Source: Nitrospirota bacterium (GTDB lineage: Bacteria > Nitrospinota > Nitrospinia > Nitrospinales > VA-1). Taken from it: a stretch of DNA of 5,743 nucleotides. Below the pieces are notes generated by a model. The model saw only the letters and a program-made list of their open reading frames with translations. It made no database searches and was not told the DNA's origin. The stretch is taken from positions 1-5,743 of the forward strand of contig QJWD01000335.1 in the NCBI GenBank assembly GCA_003235465.1, written 5' to 3'. Positions 1 through 5,743 of this stretch are shown piece by piece. Made by a program: the position numbers and the translations under genes. The first letter of the stretch is position 1. Each line of letters starts with the position of its first letter.

Positions 1-1069
1 AAAAACCCGAAGGCTTGATCACAAGCTCGCGCTCTTTCTGCGTCAGCGAGTTTAGCTCGCGCCAGTCCCTCACGGGAACCCCGCCCGCTTCGAGCCCGGG
101 GATGAGCCCATGGGGAGGCAGTTCGCGGTTGTCGAGAATCCAGGTCCTCGGAATTAGATGGTTCAAGACCTGAAAAGTTTCATCGCCGAGGCCATTTTCC
201 CAGTGCTTGCGAAGCGCGGGATGGTGAAACAGCGCGAAAGCCAGCTTTTCCTCGAGCCACGGCTTGTAGGGCGGGGTGGTGGCCACCCGGCCCTTTTTAT
301 TGGCGTACATCAACAGTTCGGCCTTGGGGATGTTCCTCAGGTCGAACAGTTCGTAAAACCGGTAAACGGCATCGACGGCCACTTCCTCGCCGCCCTCGAC
401 GACGAACAGCCCCTCCTCGCGGAAGACGATTTCCTCCGGTCGGCGGACGTACACCGGCCTGCCGTCTTCCCTCAGTCGGCCGGCGAGAAATTTCATTTCA
501 CTTAAATAATCCGCCGCCTCGTCGGACACGATGATGACCACCCGCGCCCCGGAAACGCCCGCCGCCTGTTCCATCATCCGGTAAAACAGGCCGGCAATCC
601 CCGCCTCTTCGACTGTGAGCCGCCGTCCCCTTTTGTGGTAAATATCCATCAGCCGGGCGGTCAGCCCGAAACCGCCGGGAACCGAATCCAGCTCCGTCAC
701 CTGAAACCCGCCTTCGGTGACGATGACATCGGGGCGGATGATGCCGGGAAGCTGGTTCTTGAACCGCTTCATGCGCGCGTAATCGAGGAGATCCCGGGGC
801 TTGCCCTGGTCGAGGTATTCGGCGATCCAGGCCGGAAGGCGGCCGCGAACGCTTTCCTGATACAGCCGGTTGAGGGTGGAATAAAACTTTAGCAGGTGGC
901 CGCCCAGGTCCGCGAGGAAGGCCGCATCGCGAGCGGACAGGGCGTAGGCGTCGGGGGATATGCGCCAGCGGTTGCCGCCGTTTTCCGCGAGCGGGTCGAA
1001 CAGGCCCGCCTGCACCAGCGCATCGCGGATTTCGGTGTAATTTTCGGCGGGTGTGGTCGTCATGCTCAT
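1..1069 (-). CDS. Uncharacterised protein, possible circularly permuted ATP-grasp enzyme (C-terminus cut off by window edge)
   Basis: This is a continuous open frame of 356 codons with no stop before the left edge, so the C-terminal part is missing. The start is ATG at 1069. An in-frame TAG lies 9 bases upstream, so the protein cannot begin earlier; a second ATG at 1063 is equally possible, and neither has a clear ribosome binding site. Residues 60-115 are helical and end in a conserved-looking RPD (112-114). Residues 125-140 contain TELDSVPGGFGLTARL, resembling the Glu-plus-glycine-loop segment of the glutathionylspermidine synthase-like and circularly permuted ATP-grasp families. Residues 175-182 (ARVVIIVS) look like a Rossmann-type strand. 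The visible end, ELVIKPSGF (348-356), fits the start of an ATP-grasp nucleotide-binding segment, with K352 as the candidate ATP lysine. If so, it would be an ATP-dependent carboxylate-amine ligase of unknown substrate. No signal peptide or membrane segment is seen. The coding call is firm; the family assignment is tentative, because the catalytic half lies outside the window. Confidence 0.85.
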   Translation of the reverse strand, partial: MSMTTTPAENYTEIRDALVQAGLFDPLAENGGNRWRISPDAYALSARDAAFLADLGGHLLKFYSTLNRLYQESVRGRLPAWIAEYLDQGKPRDLLDYARMKRFKNQLPGIIRPDVIVTEGGFQVTELDSVPGGFGLTARLMDIYHKRGRRLTVEEAGIAGLFYRMMEQAAGVSGARVVIIVSDEAADYLSEMKFLAGRLREDGRPVYVRRPEEIVFREEGLFVVEGGEEVAVDAVYRFYELFDLRNIPKAELLMYANKKGRVATTPPYKPWLEEKLAFALFHHPALRKHWENGLGDETFQVLNHLIPRTWILDNRELPPHGLIPGLEAGGVPVRDWRELNSLTQKERELVIKPSGF

Positions 1070-1072
1070 TGC

Positions 1073-1101
1073 AGACTAAGAAAAATGACTGAAATTGTCA
1101 A
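1073..1101 (-). promoter_or_regulatory. Candidate sigma70-like promoter for the ATP-grasp-like gene
   Basis: On the minus strand a perfect TTGACA lies at 1101-1096. After a 17-base spacer comes TAGTCT (1078-1073), which matches only three of six positions of the -10 consensus. Transcription would begin near 1066, almost on the start codon, so the message would be nearly leaderless if translated from the ATG at 1063. The spacing is ideal but the -10 box is poor, so this is a weak prediction. Confidence 0.25.
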
Positions 1102-1173
1102 TGCGGCGCGGGCCCCGGGCGGCACGCCAGCGGGCGCGGCGGAATAAATGTGCCCTGGCCAAACCCGATATGA

Positions 1174-1182
1174 TGCTAAAAT
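1174..1182 (+). promoter_or_regulatory. Candidate extended -10 promoter element for the LON-domain gene
   Basis: TGCTAAAAT at 1174-1182 reads as an extended -10 element: TG, one base, then TAAAAT, which differs from TATAAT at one position. No convincing -35 box sits 16-18 bases upstream, which is usual for extended -10 promoters. Transcription would start near 1189, giving a leader of about 40 bases that contains the ribosome binding site of the gene at 1230. Confidence 0.35.
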
Positions 1183-1220
1183 GACGCGGTGATCCTGTTA
1201 TTAGATGCCGGGAGGCGGCC

Positions 1221-1225
1221 AAGGA
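1221..1225 (+). promoter_or_regulatory. Ribosome binding site of the LON-domain gene
   Basis: AAGGA lies 4 bases before the ATG at 1230, a slightly short spacing. A stronger-looking GGAGG at 1211-1215 is 14 bases away, which is too far for normal use. The pair supports the ATG at 1230 as the start. Confidence 0.5.
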
Positions 1226-1229
1226 ATTC

Positions 1230-1913
1230 ATGGAAAATGTTCCGCAGGATGATAACCCGGTTGCCCTGTTTCCCCTGCCTGCGACGGTTTTTTTTCCGGG
1301 AACCCGGCTGCCGCTGCACATTTTCGAGCCCCGCTACAGGGAGATGATGGCCGACGCCCTCGAAACCGACGGCCGCATCGGCATGGTGCTCCTCAAGCCG
1401 GGCTGGGAGGCGGATTATTACGGCCGCCCGGAGATCGCCCGCATCGGCTGCCTGGGGAAAATCCACAGCCACCAGCACCTGCCCGACGGCAAATACAACC
1501 TGGTTCTTCACGGCCTTTCGCGCTTTCGCGTTTTACGGGAAGTGGCGGGCAAAAACTACCGGCGTGCGGAAGTCGAACTCCTGGAAGATATCAACGACCG
1601 GCCGCTCTGCCGCGCGCCCGAGGAAACCCGGGACCGCCTGGTTCATGCCTACCGCCACTTCGCAAGCCTCCTGCCCGAGGACGAGAGGCCCAGCCTGGAG
1701 GCGAACTGGGCCGCCTTCACCTCCCTGTCCGCACTGGTGGATCACATGGCGCATCGCCTGCAACCGACGGTGGAGGAAAAGCAATCGCTCCTGGAAGAGC
1801 TGGATGTGCCGCGCCGTGCGGGGCGCGTTGCCGCTCTCATCGAAATGAAAACCCGCCTCGCGCAGATATCGATGAACCAGACCCACAGGGGCACCGACAT
1901 CCGCCTGAACTGA
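1230..1913 (+). CDS. LON substrate-binding (PUA-like) domain protein, stand-alone
   Basis: This 227-residue protein matches the N-terminal substrate-recognition domain of Lon protease (Pfam family LON_substr_bdg) and carries no AAA+ ATPase or Ser-Lys peptidase domain. The family hallmarks are in order: LFPLPATVFFPGTRLPLHIF followed by EPRYREMM (13-40), GRIGMVLL (48-55), RIGCLGKI (71-78) and the strand DGKYNLVLHGLSRFRV (86-101). The second half (about 130-212) is a helical bundle, as usual for this domain. Bacterial stand-alone versions are normally around 190-230 residues, so the gene looks complete. The protein should be cytosolic. Its role is not established in the family; binding of unfolded or damaged proteins is assumed from the Lon domain. 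It is transcribed away from the gene on its left and converges with the gene on its right, with only 7 bases between stop codons, so it is probably a single-gene unit. Confidence 0.95.
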   Translation: MENVPQDDNPVALFPLPATVFFPGTRLPLHIFEPRYREMMADALETDGRIGMVLLKPGWEADYYGRPEIARIGCLGKIHSHQHLPDGKYNLVLHGLSRFRVLREVAGKNYRRAEVELLEDINDRPLCRAPEETRDRLVHAYRHFASLLPEDERPSLEANWAAFTSLSALVDHMAHRLQPTVEEKQSLLEELDVPRRAGRVAALIEMKTRLAQISMNQTHRGTDIRLN

Positions 1914-1939
1914 AACCGCCTCAGGCCCGGCATCGGTTT
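1913..1939. terminator. Small inverted repeat at the convergent gene ends, possible weak bidirectional terminator
   Basis: AAACCG (1913-1918) and CGGTTT (1934-1939) form a perfect 6-base inverted repeat around a 15-base loop. It overlaps the stop codon of the LON-domain gene by one base and spans the stop codon of the phosphatidyltransferase gene. The position is right for a shared terminator, but the stem is short and no long T run follows on either strand, so it may not work as a factor-independent terminator. Confidence 0.25.
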
Positions 1940-2760
1940 AGAACCACCTTGAGCGCCTGCAGGAAGATCAGGTAGAGGTTGCCGGCCACGGCGACCAGCA
2001 GAAGGAACCCGGTCAGCTGATCAAACAGCGTGCAAACGACGAGAAGCATGTTGTTGGTGCACAGGCAAAGCGGGCTGATGAGCGAGAGGAACCATTTTTC
2101 CTCCAGCCAGCTTTTTGAATCCGCACCGGCCAGGCCTCGGCTCGCCCTGTCGAACGCCTGCATCGCGCGGTCCTGCCACCCGTACACCCAGCCGTAGAGG
2201 CGTTGCAGCGCCAATGAGCCCGGCTCGGGTTTTCCCCCTTCCCTGTCCGCCCTCTGGATGCGCTCGTCGACGCGGTTTTTCCGGTAGGCGCCCACGGTGG
2301 CGGCGTAGCTGACGAGGTAATACACGAAATAGGAACACTGCATGAGGCAGCTTAGCAGCGCGAACAGGCCGAGCCCGAGAATCCAGGGATCGTCCAGGTG
2401 CAGCCGCCAGGTGATGGCCAGATAAACCGCTACCGTGACCACGAAGTCGGTGAGGGAATCGAGAAACCGGCCGACGCGCGACACCTCGCCGCGCACCCGC
2501 GCCAGGTTGCCATCCACATTGTCGAGAAAGATCTTGCCGTAAAGAAACGCCGCCGCCAAGTACAACCCGGATTCGAACAGGTAACAGGCAGCAGACGCAA
2601 GGCCGAACACGAGGGAAAGGAGCGTCACCTGGTTAGCGGTGACGGGCTTGGCGTACAGGAAGCGGACAGCGCCGCGGTTGGCGAAATACCACAGGTCGTT
2701 GACGTCGAAAAACCGCGCCCCGGCGGGCAGCTTGTTCATTTTGTCGAGATCGGGCGGCAT
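1921..2760 (-). CDS. CDP-alcohol phosphatidyltransferase family membrane protein
   Basis: This 279-residue integral membrane protein carries the complete catalytic signature of the family. D80, D83, G84, A87, R88, G97, D101 and D105 fit D-x2-D-G-x2-A-R-x8-G-x3-D-x3-D, whose aspartates bind the metal and CDP. Such enzymes transfer a phosphatidyl or similar group from a CDP-activated lipid to an alcohol, releasing CMP, in the cytoplasmic membrane. The acceptor cannot be read from sequence. PVTANQVTLLSL (39-50) is the usual entry into the first membrane helix. Hydrophobic segments lie at about 43-63, 65-80, 103-119, 125-152, 225-246 and 250-273. A charged segment of about 65 residues (158-224) separates the fourth and fifth and is longer than in most bacterial members. 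The ATG at 2760 is chosen because GGAGG stands 8 bases upstream; ATG 2739 has no such site. It is the second gene of an operon, 38 bases after the radical SAM gene. Confidence 0.93.
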   Translation of the reverse strand: MPPDLDKMNKLPAGARFFDVNDLWYFANRGAVRFLYAKPVTANQVTLLSLVFGLASAACYLFESGLYLAAAFLYGKIFLDNVDGNLARVRGEVSRVGRFLDSLTDFVVTVAVYLAITWRLHLDDPWILGLGLFALLSCLMQCSYFVYYLVSYAATVGAYRKNRVDERIQRADREGGKPEPGSLALQRLYGWVYGWQDRAMQAFDRASRGLAGADSKSWLEEKWFLSLISPLCLCTNNMLLVVCTLFDQLTGFLLLVAVAGNLYLIFLQALKVVLNRCRA

Positions 2761-2768
2761 GGTTCCAT

Positions 2769-2774
2769 CCTCCT
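2769..2774 (-). promoter_or_regulatory. Ribosome binding site of the phosphatidyltransferase gene
   Basis: On the minus strand GAGGAGGAT precedes the ATG at 2760, placing GGAGG about 8 bases upstream. This is the strongest Shine-Dalgarno match in the window. It fixes the start of a gene whose frame otherwise stays open for another 1,000 bases upstream. Confidence 0.75.
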
Positions 2775-2798
2775 CGCCGCCGACGCCGGCCCGGGGCG

Positions 2799-4511
2799 CT
2801 AGCACACCCCGCAGATCTTGCACGTCGACGTATCGCAGACGGGGGTGTGGAGCTCCGCCAGCCCCCGCTGATAATCCTTCCAGAGAAAATCGTTTCGGTA
2901 TCCGTGGTCGATGATGTCCCACGGCAGGAAGTCGTCCCGGCCGTACTGCCGGTACACCACCTCTTCCGACGCGGGGCTCACCGCCTTGAGGGCCGCCTGC
3001 GCGTCCTCGCCGTTTTCGATGTAGCGCTCGAAGAAATCCACGAGGCGGCGGTCGCCACGCGACAGGTAGGTTTGCAGGAACGCCTCGCGCGGCGAACCCA
3101 CGCTCAGCTTGAGGTGGCTCAAGCGGCCGAGCGCGCGGCGCACTTTCATGATCTTCTTCTTCAGCACCGCTACCGCCTCCATGGGATGGTACTGAAAGGG
3201 CGTGCCGGGCTTGGGGATCAGCGGCCCGAGGCTGATGATCACATGGCCGATGTTGCCGCGCTTGCGGCACGCCTCGACGTACACCCGCATCACGCCTTCG
3301 ACCAGGGCGATGAATTCGTCGATGTCCTTCTCGGTTTCGCCGGGCAGGCCGATGATGGAATAGATCTTGAGATGCAAGATGCCCTTGGCGGCGAGGTAGC
3401 GGCACTTTTCGATGATCGCCTCGTCGGTCGCCGCCTTGTTGACCACGTCGCGCATGCGCTCGGAAGGGGCGTCGACAGCCACGGTGAGGGTCTTCTGCCC
3501 GCTCTCGATGATGAGGTCCACCAGCTCGTCGGTCAGGGTTTCCATGCGCAGGGATGAAAAGGAGAGCTTCTGCCCGCGGCCAACGATCTCCTTCGCCATC
3601 CGGATGAGGTCGGGATGGTCGGTCACCGACGGGCCGACCAGCCCCACGGTGGCGGGGCGCGGCCCGTCGCCCAGGGAGCGGTCGAGCGAGGCGAGGCTGG
3701 CCGCAAGGTCGGGCAGCCTGGGCGGCCTGTAAATGAACCCCGCGGTGCAGAAGCGGCAGGCCCAGATGCATCCCCGGGTCACTTCGAGGAGGGCCATGTC
3801 CTTGAACGTCGAGGCTTCACCGTGCAGGGTGGAATGGGTGACGAGTTCATCCGGCTGTTCGCTGTAGTGACGGATGACGCGCTCCGGAACGCCGTCGTCG
3901 GCCTGGTAGCCGACGAGCCGGCCCTGGCGGTAAACCGGCTGGTGAAACCCGGGCACGTAGACCCCCGGCACCCGCGCCGCGCGCCTGAGCGCGTCTTCCC
4001 GGCTTTCACCGCTGCCCTCGCGGTAGGCGGAGAAGAAACGTTCGGCGAGCCCCTCGCCCTCGCCGATGAAGAAAAGGTCCATGCAATCGGCCAGCGGTTC
4101 CGGGTTGATGAACACCGCCGAACCGCCCGCCACCACCAGCGGGTGGCTGGGGCCGCGGTCTTGCCTTCGAAGCGGCAGGCCGAAGTAGCCGAGCAGGGCG
4201 GCGGCGTTCAGGTAATCGGGCTCGAAGGAGATGGAAAAGGCGATGATGTCGAAATCCTCCGGCTGGCGGCCGCTCTCGTGCGAACGGATGTCCCGCCCGG
4301 CGAGGGGTTTCTGGCCGGGTCGCCAGTCATCGGGCAGGGCGTAACGGTCCGCCGTGACGCCGTCGATGCCGTTCAGCAACTGGTGTACGCGCTGGTAGCC
4401 GAGGTTGGCCGTCGCCACCTCGCGCGTGTTGGGGTACACGAGGAGGACGCTCAGGGCTTTCGGCCGAACGCCTGACGGAGTACAATTGGTATGGGTTTCA
4501 AGGTCCAGCAT
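2799..4511 (-). CDS. B12-binding-type radical SAM protein (COG1032 / TIGR03960-like)
   Basis: This 570-residue protein has two recognisable domains. Residues 20-160 form a cobalamin-binding-like Rossmann domain: SVLLVYPN (21-28), NLGYQRVHQLLN (36-47), FDIIAFSISFEPDYLNA (87-103) and NPEPLADCMDLFFIGEGEG (136-154). The residues of the classical B12 motif DxHxxG are not seen. The radical SAM core follows, with its 4Fe-4S cysteines at C248, C252 and C255 (C-x3-C-x2-C), then KIYSIIGLPGET (382-393). The C-terminus ends in LPWDIIDHG and a cysteine cluster, C559-x4-C564-x2-C567-x2-C570, a tail I associate with TIGR03960-type proteins that could bind a second cluster. The substrate of this family is not established. 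The partner domain DUF2344 often linked with TIGR03960 is absent here. The start is uncertain: ATG 4511 is preferred, but TTG 4547 in the same frame would add 12 residues, and neither has a good ribosome binding site. It is the first gene of an operon with the phosphatidyltransferase. Confidence 0.93.
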   Translation of the reverse strand: MLDLETHTNCTPSGVRPKALSVLLVYPNTREVATANLGYQRVHQLLNGIDGVTADRYALPDDWRPGQKPLAGRDIRSHESGRQPEDFDIIAFSISFEPDYLNAAALLGYFGLPLRRQDRGPSHPLVVAGGSAVFINPEPLADCMDLFFIGEGEGLAERFFSAYREGSGESREDALRRAARVPGVYVPGFHQPVYRQGRLVGYQADDGVPERVIRHYSEQPDELVTHSTLHGEASTFKDMALLEVTRGCIWACRFCTAGFIYRPPRLPDLAASLASLDRSLGDGPRPATVGLVGPSVTDHPDLIRMAKEIVGRGQKLSFSSLRMETLTDELVDLIIESGQKTLTVAVDAPSERMRDVVNKAATDEAIIEKCRYLAAKGILHLKIYSIIGLPGETEKDIDEFIALVEGVMRVYVEACRKRGNIGHVIISLGPLIPKPGTPFQYHPMEAVAVLKKKIMKVRRALGRLSHLKLSVGSPREAFLQTYLSRGDRRLVDFFERYIENGEDAQAALKAVSPASEEVVYRQYGRDDFLPWDIIDHGYRNDFLWKDYQRGLAELHTPVCDTSTCKICGVC

Positions 4512-4549
4512 CGTCGGGAATCGCGCCTGGCCTTTCGGCCGCGCCAAGG

Positions 4550-4555
4550 TTTATA
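4550..4555 (-). promoter_or_regulatory. Candidate -10 box of the radical SAM/phosphatidyltransferase operon
   Basis: TATAAA reads on the minus strand at 4555-4550, one mismatch from TATAAT. No good -35 box is found 16-18 bases upstream. If used, transcription would start near 4543, downstream of the alternative TTG start at 4547 and about 30 bases before the ATG at 4511. It therefore favours the ATG. Confidence 0.3.
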
Positions 4556-4556
4556 C

Positions 4557-4584
4557 GCCGCCCCGGGCTCCGAGGGCGCTTTTA
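4557..4584 (+). terminator. Possible hairpin with T run in the divergent intergenic region
   Basis: GCCGCCC (4557-4563) can pair with GGGCGC (4574-4579), with one bulged C and a 10-base loop. The right arm is followed by TTTTAATTAATTA on the plus strand. The geometry resembles a factor-independent terminator reading toward the TrpD-like gene. It could limit antisense transcription or act as an attenuator if that gene's promoter lies to its left. The stem is short and imperfect. Confidence 0.2.
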
Positions 4585-4637
4585 ATTAATTACGGAGTTC
4601 CATCATAACCCATTCGCCCCAAGCGGGCCAACCTCTT

Positions 4638-5732
4638 ATGACTGAAAATACCCCGGCGGCGGAGCGGATGAAGGGCTACCTGGAAAGAATCGCGAGCGGC
4701 CCGCGCATGAGCAAGGACCTTTCCGCCCCGGAAGCCGAGGATGCGCTCCGCATCATTCTGAATGACGAGGTTTCCCCCGCCCGCGCCAGCGCGTTTCTCG
4801 TCGCCTCGCGCATGAAGCTCGAAACCGTGGAAGAGAACCTGGGCTTCTTTCGCGCCCTCGACGCCGGGACGCTGCGTGAGGAGGTGCCCTTCGACCGCCT
4901 GCTCGCCCTCGCCGACCCGTTCGACGGCATAAACCGGGTGCCCTATTTCGGCTTCTACGTGGTGCCGGTGCTCGCCGCCATGGGCCTGCCTGCCTACGGC
5001 CATTCATCGAGGGCGCTGCCGCCGAAATTCGGCATCACCTTCGAGGAGATGCTGGCCGGCCCGTACGCCGGCACGCAGGGCGCAAGCGGCGCCCGCCGCG
5101 TGGCCTGCCTTAGGCAACACGGCTTCGGTTATTTAAGCACCGCCCACACGCACCCTAAGCTGGAGCGCTTGCGCGGCCTGCGCGAGGCCATCGTCAAGCG
5201 GCCGATGCTGGCGGCGGTGGAGAAGATGCTGATGCCCGTAAGCGCCAGGCCGGGCGGCAACTTTCTCGCCACCGGCTATTTTCACAAAGGGTACGAGACC
5301 CCGATGCTCGCCATCGCCAGGGAAAGCCAGTTCGACCGCGTCTCTCTGGGTAACGGCCAGGAGGGGACGACGCTTTACGGCGTACACAAAACCGCCAGGG
5401 TTTTTCTGTACCGCCGGGGCGAAGCCGAGCGCGATGTCCGTCTGGATAAAGAAACCATGCTGGACGGTGAAACGGCCGAGCGGGTGGCCGCCGCCTACGA
5501 GGAACTCAAGAACACCGGGGCGAGCCCCGCCGCCCTCGCTTTCCTCGGTGAAGCGGCGCTCAAGGGCACACCGGGGCCGGCGGCCTGGCTCATCGCCTGC
5601 CAGGCGGGAACGCTGCTATCGCTGTTCGGGTTGGTCGGCGACCCGCAGGCGGGGTTCGACCGCGCCACGGAGGTGTTGTCCCGCGGCGGTTGTTACGACG
5701 CCCTGATGCGCTACCTCGAGGGGCTCGGCTGA
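4638..5732 (+). CDS. TrpD-fold (glycosyltransferase family 3) protein, TrpD2/YbiB-like, probably not an anthranilate phosphoribosyltransferase
   Basis: The 364-residue protein has the two-domain layout of the anthranilate phosphoribosyltransferase fold. The helical N-terminal domain (about 11-75) shows SGPRMSKDLSAPEAEDALRI (20-39) and AFLVASRMKLETVEE (52-66), close to the family consensus. The C-terminal domain lacks the TrpD signatures: the GTGGD PRPP loop is replaced by ADPFDGINR (92-100), the HGNR segment by GHSSRALPPKFGIT (121-134), and the metal-binding DE pair by GNGQEGTT (238-245). The QEG element recalls the EG element of E. coli YbiB (TrpD2), which is known to bind nucleic acid rather than make tryptophan. 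HTHPKLERLRGLREAIVKRP (170-189) keeps the position of the TrpD substrate-contact helix. The ATG at 4638 has no clear ribosome binding site; ATG 4668 has GGAG only 3 bases away and would cut into the first helix. No trp genes are nearby. The fold is confident and the function is unknown. Confidence 0.92.
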   Translation: MTENTPAAERMKGYLERIASGPRMSKDLSAPEAEDALRIILNDEVSPARASAFLVASRMKLETVEENLGFFRALDAGTLREEVPFDRLLALADPFDGINRVPYFGFYVVPVLAAMGLPAYGHSSRALPPKFGITFEEMLAGPYAGTQGASGARRVACLRQHGFGYLSTAHTHPKLERLRGLREAIVKRPMLAAVEKMLMPVSARPGGNFLATGYFHKGYETPMLAIARESQFDRVSLGNGQEGTTLYGVHKTARVFLYRRGEAERDVRLDKETMLDGETAERVAAAYEELKNTGASPAALAFLGEAALKGTPGPAAWLIACQAGTLLSLFGLVGDPQAGFDRATEVLSRGGCYDALMRYLEGLG

Positions 5733-5743
5733 GCGCCGGGGTT

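Noticed and set aside
158..1147. Three plus-strand open frames (158-505, 635-892, 896-1147)
   Set aside because: The first two lie wholly opposite the continuous 356-codon minus-strand frame, and the third mostly does. No domain or ribosome binding site supports them.
1533..1886. Minus-strand open frame opposite the LON-domain gene
   Set aside because: It is antisense to strongly conserved LON-domain coding sequence and shows no recognisable features.
1230..1913. Full Lon protease or a truncated lon pseudogene
   Set aside because: The length and both halves match stand-alone LON-domain proteins, and the gene ends cleanly with no trace of an ATPase domain in the following DNA.
2761..3771. 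Upstream extension of the phosphatidyltransferase frame, giving a 616-codon open frame on the minus strand
   Set aside because: The extra 337 residues are Arg/Pro/Gly/His-rich low-complexity translation of the radical SAM gene in another frame. The family homology and a strong ribosome binding site both start at 2760.
2847..4475. Long plus-strand open frames (2847-3557 and 3615-4475) opposite the radical SAM gene
   Set aside because: They lie antisense to a gene with clear catalytic motifs, and their products are rich in Val, His, Asp, Arg and Gly with no recognisable domain. This is the usual shadow in GC-rich DNA.
4638..5732. Calling this gene trpD
   Set aside because: The PRPP-binding GTGGD, HGNR and DE residues of real TrpD are missing and no other trp gene is nearby.
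1..5743. CRISPR array, tRNA, rRNA, insertion sequence or attachment site
   Set aside because: No regularly spaced direct repeats, cloverleaf-like segments, terminal inverted repeats or transposase motifs were seen, and intergenic space is too short for most of these.

Overview
The window is a compact, GC-rich bacterial segment (roughly 60-65% G+C by eye). It holds five protein-coding genes and almost no spare DNA. Shine-Dalgarno-like motifs, candidate sigma70-like promoter elements and the protein families point to a bacterium. Nothing seen fixes the phylum. There is no rRNA, tRNA, CRISPR array, insertion sequence or phage-like gene, and base composition looks even across the window, so I see no sign of recent transfer.

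Layout from left to right: (1) positions 1-1069, minus strand: the N-terminal 356 codons of a large uncharacterised protein that runs off the left edge. It has features suggestive of a circularly permuted ATP-grasp enzyme. (2) A 160-bp divergent intergenic region with candidate promoter elements for both neighbours. (3) 1230-1913, plus strand: a stand-alone LON substrate-binding (PUA-like) domain protein without the Lon ATPase or protease. (4) 1921-2760 and 2799-4511, minus strand: a likely two-gene operon. It is transcribed as a B12-binding-type radical SAM protein followed, after 38 bp, by a CDP-alcohol phosphatidyltransferase with a complete catalytic motif and an unusually long charged central segment. 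The LON gene and this operon converge with only 7 bp between stop codons. (5) A 126-bp divergent intergenic region. (6) 4638-5732, plus strand: a member of the anthranilate phosphoribosyltransferase (TrpD) fold family that has lost the signature PRPP-binding residues. It is closer in its motifs to the TrpD2/YbiB type than to real TrpD.

The only gene pair with a strong case for working together is the radical SAM and phosphatidyltransferase operon. A radical-chemistry enzyme next to a phospholipid headgroup-transfer enzyme suggests membrane-lipid synthesis or modification, but this is inference from position. The other genes appear to be independent transcription units. I found no clear evidence for a wholly new system. 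The best leads are the radical SAM/lipid enzyme pair, the permuted ATP-grasp-like protein and the TrpD-like protein with altered active-site motifs.
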